Source of the DNA: Adiantum capillus-veneris
Lineage: Eukaryota > Streptophyta > Polypodiopsida > Polypodiales > Pteridaceae
Reading direction: 5' to 3'
Length of the DNA: 64,000 nt
Assembly: GCA_014529385.2 (NCBI GenBank)
Contig: CM043970.1
Coordinates: 40,169,279 to 40,233,278 of the forward strand
Each line of letters begins with the position of its first letter. Within the stretch, counting starts at the first letter, position 1. Below are positions 37,035 through 46,764 of this stretch, piece after piece. A program made the position numbers and the translations under genes. Under the pieces are notes generated by a model that was given only the letters and a program-made list of their open reading frames with translations, was not told where the DNA came from and made no database searches.

Positions 37035-39633
37035 TTCTCACTACTTTAAATGATTAGCTTGGAGAAAGAGCTAAGGTTCACAAGCATCATAACAGTCCAA
37101 TGGGTAGATTAGTGACATCAATTAATCCCTCCTATATGAGAGTCTAGATTTCTTTCATAAGCAATCATTAAGGATGGCACATAATCCTATGGGAACCGGC
37201 TCTAAGATAATTACTCGGCTTACATGATTAAGAATAATAGGATTTCACTAATGGAATTATCAGAGAGATGAATTAAGTATGATTAATCTCTTTCCTAGCA
37301 ATTAGAGGGTGCAGAGTCACCGCATGCATAGGTGTGAGGAAAAACCATCTCTTAGAGACTTAATGACGGATTAATTTCTCCTTAATTACGTCTTAATGCA
37401 TAAGAAAAAAATGAATTCAATTTAACTGCAATGTTAATGAGTGATTACAATAGTGATTCTCTTCAATCTGCACAAATACTAGCTTACCGATTAATTACTA
37501 TGCTATCTAGAGAGAGAAGATTCTGATAATTATGCTCTAATCATTAATCAAGAGTGAAGAATGGCTGATAATTCAGCTATGGAATGATGATTACATAATA
37601 GAGTACGAATAAGGAGAATTTAGAGAGTAGTCATAGAGATTTTCGGCTAGGAATAGGCATAATGTACGAGAAATTTTGATGGTAGAGAAAGAGATTTTCA
37701 GATGGCATTAATTAAACTGTTGTTACCGTGATTAAGAGCTGGTAATCTTCTCGATTTTCTGAACTAATCGAGCCTCTTGAGATGAAAATTCGGCAGCACC
37801 TCCCTCCTAGCTTCTTCTTCAATAGTTGTGTGATTCGGCAGCACCTCCCCAATGTATGTGGGTGTGTGTGTATGCATTGTGTGTGTGTGTGTGATCATAA
37901 GTGTGTGTGTGTGTGTGTGTATGCAGGTCTTTAAATAGGCTCTTACAAGCTGAAAATCGATCTGGGTTGCTAAATGCATCTGGGAGCTTCTCCAGTTAAG
38001 CATGGCAAGTCCAGTTCTCTGCCCACCAAGTGTCAGGTTGGCTTGGTTAACTGGTTCTGAGACTGAGTTGCAGGCTTGGCAGCTTCCCCAAGACTCCCAC
38101 AAAGAAAGAGGGCGCCCCCTAGCTGCTAAAGATGATCTGGAGTGGCCTGGCACCTGTTCCCACATAGTCCCGGGCCCCCGGTGCCTCCCCGGACAATTTT
38201 TAGGAAATTTGGTTCTAGGCTAAAACGGGTCATACGAATCAGATTTTGATGCCGTAAATTGCCATACGAAGCTCTAACTAATACGTACTGGCCCGAGTAC
38301 CTGCCATATTTAGCAGCTCCCAGGGTCCGAAAATGCATTTTTTTCAAATTTGGGGTACGGGTGCAGTTTTTCGAGACGGTCGAGACTGGACGGTTCGGGT
38401 GACCAAAAACTTACTATTTTTGGAAATTTTTCACAAAAATTATTTTAATTCACATTTTCAAGCTTTATAACATTCTAAACATCATGGCACTGACAGAATG
38501 TGGAAAACTGCTAAAAATAGTAACTTTTTTCCATTATGATCATTTCATGGTACAAGGGTGCTCTTTTTGGTTGGGGTCAGAGACCTTACACTAACAGCAA
38601 AGTCACAAACCCTCTTTCCTATCGTGCTTGGAAATTGCTTGTTTTCGTAGTTGAGATTATGATAAGAGGATCATGAAATCACATTCAATTCCACTTTAAA
38701 AGACCATTTGGAAACACTAAAGTTTTAGCCATGAAACCTCAATGCTCATACGAGCACAATTCTCAATCAAAACCCAAACCTCTTTCATGGTATCATGTAG
38801 CCTCGCCTCCAATTACATAGTCGTAGCATCAAACAATTGAAAGGAACGCTCGAGCTTCCACCTTCACGACGATAATTTTATGATTTTTCAGAGATTTATG
38901 AGCTTCTAAAGTGAGGCCCACACACCATTTTGATAAGGGGAAACCCTAATTCACTCCCTCACAAGCTTAGATACAAGATTGCGAAGAGGCGGGATTGCCC
39001 TACACTTAGATTGAGCAAACATGGAAGCCATTACACAGTAGTGATAAATTGCAGGTTTTCTCTATGAAAAGTCCCCTTCTCGCTCTTCCCCACGGAAATA
39101 TGAGCTGACCATTTTTCCACTTTGGACCAAAACTAAGCCATTTTCAGCTCATTTTTGACCCAAAAAATGTCATTTTTGGTGCGAAAAATCCCAAACGGAG
39201 TAAGGAAAATCCCTAAATTTGTGGGATCACTTGCATAAGAATAAAAAGCATAGATAAGCATCATTTTTCTTCAATATACCATTTTGGGTCACTTTCCATG
39301 TAATTCTGCACAAACGACATCTGTTAGCTGCTATTTTTGGCAGTTTTTGCCCGCATCAGTCTTTGTAGGCGAGATGAGGGTGCCACCATGAAACACTTGG
39401 ACTATGTACATTTTCAAACCAAATTAGGCATCTTATAAAGTGAAAAAGAACGTAAATGAGCCACATACAAGGCCATGAATCCCCGGGTAGGTATGTAAAT
39501 GATAGCGACCGTAGTAGCCGCTTTAGCATATATCACGATATGTACATTATTGCTTTTCTTTCCATGCATCAAGAAGTGTCAAAAGTGAGGTGAATGTTTT
39601 TATTTCACACTATGTACATGCCACATCATGACA

Positions 39634-39994
39634 TCCACCCTCTTTGAACCTGCACATCCTCCGACATGTGCCAATATTTTCCCTATATAGGTTTAATCTT
39701 CATTAAGATCCACAAATATTTGGATGTCATTTTCATTTTTTGCAAAGTCTGGAAAACCTCTATTTTTTCATCCTCATCTGTAGCAATGTCATTAGGTTCT
39801 TCATCATCATCTTGTTGTGAATCAAAAGGATCATTATCATGTCTCCTCTTGAACATGTTGATTCTTTTGCCCGCTATAAGAATTTTAAGCTCTGTTCCAT
39901 CGAGCTCCCTCAAAGTCTATGTAGCATTTCCATGCACATGTTTGAAAAAATAGGGACCAAATCACCTTTTTGTAATTTTTCTTTGTGTTGTGTG
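39634..39994 (-). pseudogene. Gypsy B integrase tail, left part (interrupted)
   Basis: Second internal region of the gypsy array. It repeats 29619-29977 with few differences: LRELDGTELKILIAGKRI, then FKRRHDNDPFDSQQDDDEEP. It stops at TTGTGTG (39994), where the 12.4-kb transposon begins, and resumes at 52369. Confidence 0.85.
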
Positions 39995-40016
39995 GAGTGA
40001 AAGCATGTATAGGTGG
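39995..40016 (+). repeat. Left terminal inverted repeat of the 12.4-kb transposon
   Basis: Starts GAGTGAAAGCATGTATAG. It pairs with 52343-52364 at 18 of 22 positions and is preceded by TGTG. Confidence 0.75.
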
Positions 40017-40590
40017 ACCGCTTTTGCCACTATATAGTATATGTTTTTTGGGGTTGAGAAAATGGCTGGTTTAGGCGTTTGAAACAGTGGGATTAAATTC
40101 AAAAGTTATGGAAAAAAAGGGTTAAAATTTGACGTGTACTAAGTGAAAGCGCTTACTCATTAATGATCACCTCAAGGTACGTTCAATCACTTAATGCAAA
40201 TATTCTCTCGAGTCTCGTCCCTCCCACTCTGTCTCGCTCGTTCCCCCCCCTCTCTCTGTCTCGCCAGCGCCATTTAGGTTTCTCTTTCCTCCCTCCTTTG
40301 CGTTTCTCTGCTAGCCGAAGCAACAAGCAGCAACATCACAACAACAGCAAGCAAATTCAGGAGGAGTACTTTTTGCTGGGCTGGTCATCTACTTCAGTAA
40401 AAATTCCCTGCAGCAGCAACATGTATGTGTCATCATGTAGCTTGAAGCATTCTATCTCGAATGTTGGTTGAATTTGAATGTGGCTGGTTTTCCTACGTAG
40501 CATTTCCAGGTAGCATTGATCCATGTTTTAACATGCTTCATGCAGATGTAGAAGCGCTGTATGCTTGTCTCTGAATGTGTGGCAAGATAA

Positions 40591-40682
40591 CCAAAGGGGG
40601 CTTGGCCTAGTGGTTAAAGTGAATGGGTGGGTGCGTAAGGACCCAGGTTCAACCTATGGCGATATGGTCTGCCCTCTGTTGG
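40591..40682 (+). mobile_element. Short tRNA-derived SINE with 12-bp target duplications
   Basis: Box A TGGCCTAGTGG (40603-40613) and box B GGTTCAACCT (40646-40655) are 43 bp apart, as in a tRNA. The insert is flanked by perfect direct repeats GTGGCAAGATAA at 40579-40590 and 40683-40694. At 92 bp it is little more than a tRNA-like unit with a short tail and no poly(A). It lies upstream of the first proposed coding exon of gene 1. Confidence 0.75.
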
Positions 40683-40941
40683 GTGGCAAGATAATCATGG
40701 ATTGTAGCTATTAATGATGCATGTGTAAGTTTAGAATTTATTTCTGGAATGTATATGCATTGTGCACATCTAATTGATCACCCTTGTGAATGCTTTATAA
40801 GAATGCATCATGCAGCTTGAAGCATGAATGCAAATTTTATCAACTGTGTGTGCATGCTTATACGAATGCATCATGTAGGTTCAAGCATGAATGCATTTAA
40901 CTATTGATCTTGTATCTATGTGGATTTGTGATTTTTTCAGG

Positions 40942-43900
40942 ATGAAGAACCAGGCTACAAAAGGACCTTCAGACTCTGACAAGGGTACACCTAGGAAGGG
41001 AAAGAGCTCTACGCAGGAGTCGCCTATCAAAACAGGTTAGATGCATCATGCATGCATTTCTAAAATTGGTTTTATGTCTTGTAAAATTTTTGAATTTTTT
41101 GCACATGCATGCTACAAAAAGAACTTCCGAGTCCCCCAAGGGTACACCTAAGAAGCAAGATGTTCAGCAGGTTAGATGCAGGTATTTACCCCATGGATTC
41201 AATTAAATTGTTGCTTTATTAGGAAAAAGTAGTGTGCACACCACTAGTAAATATCAAGTGGGTGAACCCCACTTGTTATGGGTACAACACCACTGATAGG
41301 CTGTGTTGAAGTGGTGCACCTGCAGCACCCTTTAAAGTTGGGCAGAAACCATGGTTGCATCACTACATAGTTATGTTGATATGGTGCACCATCTCTTAAA
41401 AGTGATACTGGACTACTTTAAAGTGCTGGGCAACACTAAAAAGAGGTAAGGTTCTAGTAAAAACGGGCGATACAATGGGTGCATCACTTTCCAATGGAAA
41501 ACCCTAACTATTTTGTGGTGAAGCATCACTTTTAAGCGAAGCATCACGATGGTGCACCACTTTTCAGTAGTGTTTACCACTAGAAAGTGGTGCTTCTTAA
41601 CTAGAACGTTATTCGGTACCTTAAAAGTGTGTAAAACCACTGAAAAGTGGTGCTTTTTAACCTGAACGTTATTTGGTTTAAAGTGGTAAAAACCAATAAA
41701 GTGGTGCTAACCACTTTTTGTGGTTCAAATCACATTTAAGTGGTGTTTATAGTGGTGAAGACCACTATAAAGTGGTGAACATCACCATAAAGTGGTGCTC
41801 CTTAACTAGAACGTTATTCGATACCTTAAAAGTGTGTAGGACCACTGAAAAGTGGTGCTTCTTAACCTAAACGTTATTTGGTATAAAGTGGTAAACACCA
41901 ATAAAGTGGTGCTCGCCACTTTTTGTGTTTCAAATCACATTTCAGTGGTGTTTATAGTGGTGAAGACCACTATAAAGTGGTGAACATCACTATAAAGTGG
42001 TACTCCTTAACTAGAACGTTATTCGGTACCTTAAAAGTGTGTAGGACCATTGAAAAGTGGTGCTTCTTAACCTGAACGTTATTTGGTATAAAGTGGTAAA
42101 CACCAATAAAGTAATGGTCAAAGCTTTTTGTGTTCAAATCACATTTAAGTGGTGGTGCGTGATGGTCAACCACTTTCAGTGCTGTAGAACCACTTTTTAG
42201 TAATGCTTTACAAAAGTGCAATAATCGTTAGTTCTGCATCTTTGCTAAAAGTGGTGGTTAAGTGCTTTTAAGTGATGAATCTTTACAAGGAGATACCACA
42301 TTTTGTTGGTGTAGCACCACTTTTTAGGAGTGTAAAACCAGTTTTAAGTTGTGTACAACAATTCACATCGGTGTAGGACAACTGAATAGTGGTTCAGCCC
42401 ACTTTTATGTGCTGGAGCACCACTTTAAACTGGTGAAGAAACTGGTGCAGAACTTTTTAGTGTTACCTAACCAGTTTTAAGTGGTTGAGAACCATTTAGT
42501 GGTACACCACCACTTAAAAATTTTGCAGTACCACTGAGAACGGTGCAGAAATCATTTCAACCACTTCTTATTGTTGATAAAACAAGTTTAATTATGGCTC
42601 ATTACATACTAACATGCATTCTTATATGTTTTTACAGGGAGGTGGACAGTACCAGGAGTGGCCTTACCCACTCAAACAAAATTTTGCTTCACCAAGAAAG
42701 ATTTTCATACCGAATATGGGCTATGCTTGGTTGGCCAGGATCCGAAGCTCCTATGTGATGATGATTTCTCAGATGAGGAGTGTCTTAGTGTATGGCTTTA
42801 CAAGCGCCACCAAAAGGAGAAGATGCATTTAAAGGGGCCGAGGCCTGAAATGTATGAAGAATGTCTCCTGCTATACCACAAAGTATATCAGGTAGCTCCC
42901 CCAAACAACGAGGTAGGTGTGCATTTTGCACATGGATTTACTTGGCAGAAGTGCAAGGCCGCTGAAGATACTGAAGGTTTAGTTGCATGGGCTGTGTATG
43001 CTGAAGGTGTTATCAAAATGTTACGCCAACAGAAAACTTTAAATAGGAAATTGGAGAAATGGAGGTCCACAAACGGCCCATGTCTTGGAAGCGAGTGGAA
43101 ATTTAATGCAGAAAATATGCCTAATTACATTGAGAGTACTGGAACAGGCTTTGATTGGCATACATACTCAGGTGGACATCAATTTTCAGGGCAGGCTAAG
43201 GAGGAATTTCTAAAGAAGCGGGCCTTTGGCTCGATGGGAACATTTGGAATGTCAAATGTTTCCTCGACTACATTTTCTGCGTCAACGGCTGATGTAGCAG
43301 CTATTTCTAACATGAAGGCTAATGCTGCTAAAAAGTTAAAAGAGAAGCAACAATGTCTCAAAGCAATAAAAATTGCTTTAGATCAATCAAAGACAAAGAG
43401 AGATGAGCAGGTTGGTTTGATGCGAGGCACCGCCAAGATCATAGAGAGAATGAATAAGGATATGGAGGAACTCAAGTTGCATAAGGCTGGGCTTGTACCA
43501 AACGAGGAAGCAATGGCAAAGCTTGAGACCTTGATTCAAATCAGAAAGGAGGCTCTCAAAGACATGGGACTTGATATTGAAGTGCACAACCTCAATAACC
43601 TAGGTGAAGAGGCAACACAGTTACAAGTATGTAAGCTTGATTGATTCACCTAGTAGTTGTTGATATTACTTAAAAGTGGTTAAACTCTAATTAGGGAAAA
43701 ATGGTTAGAGACCATTTTATATGGTAAAAGACCACTTAAATGTGTTTATATAACACTCTTAAGTGGTACCACATAAAGTGATGAAGACTCTTGAAAGTAA
43801 TACACAAACACTTATACTGTTTTATAAAGTACGCAGTGCTATTTTTTTACAGGGTCAGCATGACACTTTGTTATGGGAAGTAGAAGTGGCGACAGGGCAT

Positions 43901-44965
43901 CTTTGATATGTGGAAACGATTATTAATTTGTTCAAGTCAAGAATTCCTATCCTTCCTGTCAGGCCACCTGTTCATTTGGGATCGGACAATAGCTGTGTGC
44001 AGTTAGGTGATTGTGTTGCTTGTGGGATGTCTATCATGCAGACTGTTGTTACCGGTGTCTACATGCTCCGGTGTCAACATCCGTATCACCCACTTTGTTT
44101 TGTAATTGCCTGTAAGTCTGCCGGCCAGTGTCTATTTCATGGATGTGAGGAACCTTTAAAAGATGCTTTGAAGCTGCTGGCACCTGGAGAGGCAAACATG
44201 GATGAGCATGTTGGTACAGGTAATCGATGTTTTTATACCTTATGATATGAAGTTGATTGTAGATTCATTTCTTGACCATTTTGTTTCTTTTCTCCATGTA
44301 ATTGCAGAGAAAGATCCAATGGAAGGCATCTTTGGATCTCCTGTTGATGGAATTGGTAATATTCTGTGGAACATTCTTCTCTTTGAATGTTCACATAACT
44401 TAATATTGAGTATTATTACATTGTCTTTTATGTAGCACACTCCCAAGCTGGGTCATCACGCAAGCCCAATATTGATAGCATGTGTGGTGGGTGCGGGGAT
44501 AAGAATGCATCCCAGAAACAAGCAGGTGAAGACACTCCAGACCAACAAAAGGCAGAAAAAAGGGCTGAAAAAAGAGCAGATGTAGTGGGAGCTCAAGGTG
44601 ACGCATCCAAGGAGTCAGCCGAGGTGCCTATGAAGCCAGAACCTGCAATGAACAAGGACGTAGAGGACGCTGAAAAATCATCTGAGAAGCCAATTGAAAA
44701 GGATACAACAGTGAACTTGTCTGATGAGGACTCATAACTTCTTATTTCACAGGTTTGTGCAGAGATTTTGGGGCGTAGGAAAAAGAGGAGCAACATTGAA
44801 GAGCGCGCCACACCAAAGAAAAAAGCTAAGGTTGCATCCGAGCCTCCAGAGCCTACTCCAGGAGCTAAAAAATCCAAGGAGCCTTCATCTGCTCGGAAAA
44901 AGACTAACCTCCAAGCACCCAACCTTAAACCTCCCAAACCAAAGTCCCGCAAGAAACTTCTGTAG
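40942..44965 (+). pseudogene. Gene 1 of the 12.4-kb transposon: coiled-coil and RING-like protein (near-intact)
   Basis: Proposed exons are 40942-41035, 42638-43626, 43853-44219, 44308-44355 and 44436-44737 (or to 44965), all GT-AG and phase-compatible. The N-terminus is basic (MKNQATKGPSDSDKGTPRKG). A conserved block follows: FHTEYGLCLVGQDPK and LLYHKVYQVAPPNNEVGVHF. A long charged coiled coil lies at about 43310-43590. Then comes a Cys/His cluster CVACG...CQHPYHPLCF...CKSAGQCLFHGC resembling a RING variant, an acidic Lys/Glu tail, and after a TAA at 44735-44737 a basic, nuclear-signal-like end (GRRKKRSNIEERATPKKKAK). One TGA (43904-43906) interrupts the RING exon. I do not recognise the family; a truncated paralogue lies at 15957-16826. 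It may be a DNA-binding or ubiquitin-related accessory protein (speculative). Confidence 0.7.
41240..42600. repeat. AGTGGT/ACCACT repeats in gene 1 intron, with 205-bp higher-order unit
   Basis: Dense copies of AAAGTGGTG and its complement, often as near-palindromes (ACCACTTTTTAGTGGT type). From about 41585 to 42115 they form a higher-order tandem repeat of about 205 bp, anchored by CTTAACTAGAACGTTATTCG at 41595, 41801 and 42005. They occupy most of the 1.6-kb intron 41036-42637. Confidence 0.9.
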
Positions 44966-45196
44966 ACCCTATTAACCTTTTGTGCTTTGTAGCCTCTTTG
45001 TAATTTTGTCTTTGTACCCTCATTTTGATGATAATTAAATGATGGCTTTATTTTTCGTTCACTAGTTGTTTATTGCTCATTGATTGTCTATTTGTTGTAC
45101 TCATATTGTTCATTGACTGTCTATTTATGTACTCGTATTGTTCTTTCCGACATCATCATGAGCATCTTCAAGTAGAGCTTATTTTTTCTCTCCAGT

Positions 45197-46233
45197 ATCT
45201 CCTGCCAAGTGGACTGTTTCCATAGAAGTTCATGAAATTAATGAAATGGAAATCAATAGCCTGGAAGGTATACTTTTCAAGTGTATTTTGGATAGGTTAA
45301 TATGTCAGCCTGATTGAGGTTTTTAAGGCATGCTACTTGTCTATGGCAGAACTTAGCTGGATTGGAGATGTTCAAGAACCAGATGAGAAGGTTGAAGACA
45401 TAGTAGCTAAGCAGGATGCAGATGTAACACCAGATAAAGTAGAGGAAAACCAGGAACCAGCAGTTTGCCCCGAAATTGAGGAGATTTTGCCAAACTGCCC
45501 TTGATGGGGATATCTTGTTTCGAATTTCTGCAAGATCAAAAAGCTCATCATCCTTGATCTCGATGGACTATTCGTGAAACGAGATGTAACCAAACGTGAT
45601 CCAAAGACTGGACAACTTAAACACCCTCCATGTCCAGCTTCCAACAGAGTTAAACTAAAAAGAGTGGACGAGAGGTTGTGGATCTACTATCGTAGAGATG
45701 TTGAGCAATTTGTTTGGGATTTGAGGAAAATAGCAGATGCAATGATTTGGAGCACTTGTAATGCTGCTAACATTCAGCATATCCTCAGTACATGTTGGCC
45801 AGACATATGGGAACATAGGACTTATTACTTTAGGGATCTCTTCTCAAACTGGCAATGTGAAAAGTGGTCGTATTTTGAAGAGATTGCTGGAGCTCCAAGA
45901 GACCTTGCAGGTGAACCTGTGTCTTTGAAGCCCCTTTACCATGTTTGGAACAAGTTTCCAGAATATGACTCCTCTTGGACATTGCTGGTAGATGACTCCA
46001 GATATAAAAATCTGCGCAATGTCTGGGACAACTGTATATGTCCACCCACCTTTGATCCTCTTGATGAAGAACAAGACCCTCATTACCTCACGCGCACACT
46101 GTTGCCATGGCTGTGCAGATGGGCACTAACTCCCAATACCCTGAAGTATACAAAGGCAAACCCCATCAGCAATCCCAAAGATGAACTTTCGAGTCTAGTC
46201 TTTGAGCACTTTGTTATAAATGGAGATGAATGA
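45197..46233 (+). pseudogene. Gene 2 of the 12.4-kb transposon: FCP1/SCP-type HAD phosphatase-like protein (one in-frame TGA)
   Basis: Exons about 45197-45269 (ending INSLE) and 45350-46233, phase-compatible. After an acidic N-terminal part the frame meets TGA at 45502-45504, then KKLIILDLDGLFVKRD, matching HAD motif I with DxDG in place of the DxDxT of CTD phosphatases. Later come DAMIWSTCNAANIQHIL (motif II region), KPLYHVWNKFPEYDSSW and TLLVDDSRYKNLRNVWDN (motif III/IV, two Asp), then NCICPPTFDP. The layout resembles the plant family of FCP1-like HAD proteins with LDxNGLL motifs. It may be a captured host gene or a conserved accessory. If the TGA (possibly a changed CGA) is real, translation could restart at an internal codon. 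Confidence 0.75.
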
Positions 46234-46246
46234 GATTGTACATCCG

Positions 46247-46352
46247 AAAGTGCCAGAAACGTTATATATTGTACATTCTTGGTGGATATGTAGACGTTTC
46301 TGGATAATTGTTGTAATATACTTTTTGTAATATACAGAAGTTCTGGCACTTT
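46247..46352. repeat. Inverted repeat in the gene 2 3' region
   Basis: AAAGTGCCAGAA (46247-46258) and TTCTGGCACTTT (46341-46352) are perfect 12-bp inverted copies, with a second shorter pair (AACGT/ACGTT) inside. It starts 14 bp after the gene 2 stop and could fold in the transcript end. Confidence 0.75.
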
Positions 46353-46379
46353 ACTGTCTCTACACTATACATGTCTCTA

Positions 46380-46680
46380 CACTTCTGAATGTCTCAGAAC
46401 CACTTTTTAGTGGTGCTAAACCCCTAAAACGTGGTTAAATTTTTATTATGTTATTGCAACAGTTTTTCTGGAACTGCAACACCATTTAATGGTGATTTTT
46501 GGGGGGAGTGGTGAAGCATTATTAACCACTTTTTAGTGGGGCTAAACCACTTTTTAGTGGTGCTAAACCACTTTAGTACCACTAAAAAGTGGTAAATTTT
46601 TATTGAGTTTTTCTGAAACTGCAACACTTTTTAGTGGTGATGTTTGGGGGGGGAGGGGGGAGTGGTGAAGCATTCTCAAA
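46380..46680. repeat. AGTGGT/ACCACT repeats between genes 2 and 3
   Basis: About ten copies of ACCACTTTTTAGTGGT-like palindromes with GCTAAACC linkers, in the convergent spacer between gene 2 (plus) and gene 3 (minus). Confidence 0.9.
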
Positions 46681-46764
46681 AACTAACATGTCAATTCCAT
46701 CGTACGTTTACACCAATTCCATCTTGTTCAATCTTTCACTAGATGATATAAAATGAGATTTGAT

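Larger units (their letters stand above)
35812..38590 (-). mobile_element. Solo LTR (2779 bp) with 5-bp target duplication
   Basis: Begins TGTGAGGTCCCC and ends GAGACCTTACA, inverted ends of the TG...CA type, flanked by CTAAC at 35807-35811 and 38591-38595. No internal domain or second LTR is present. A TATA-like TATTTAAAG on the minus strand (37929-37937) suggests minus orientation. It holds four copies of a CACCGCATAGAAAGCA motif (36481-36605) and CA/GT repeats (37860-37920). Confidence 0.85.
28433..39633 (-). mobile_element. Ty3/gypsy retrotransposon A with both LTRs (minus strand)
   Basis: LTRs at 28433-29618 (3' LTR for the minus strand) and 35660-39633 (5' LTR, 1190 bp once a 2784-bp insertion is removed). 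Both start TGTCGGAATG and end CACGACA or CATGACA on the plus strand. A candidate primer-binding site lies at 35638-35655 and a polypurine tract just right of 29618 (GAGGGTGGA on the minus strand). Gag, protease, RT, RNase H and integrase run from 35590 down to about 29640, all decayed. The right LTR also abuts a second internal region at 39634, so it is shared in a tandem array. Confidence 0.9.
35660..39633 (-). repeat. 5' LTR of gypsy A, shared with gypsy B, split by a solo LTR
   Basis: The two halves, 35660-35811 and 38591-39633, rejoin exactly to match the left LTR once the insertion and one copy of the CTAAC duplication are removed. On its right side it is followed by the same polypurine tract and integrase tail as the left LTR, so it is also the 3' LTR of gypsy B. 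Confidence 0.9.

Noticed and set aside
41120-41169. Extra exon of gene 1 (AACTTCCGAGTCC...), resembling the first coding exon
   Set aside because: Its length of 49 bp would break the reading phase, while direct splicing from 41035 to 42638 keeps it. Likely a duplicated pseudo-exon.
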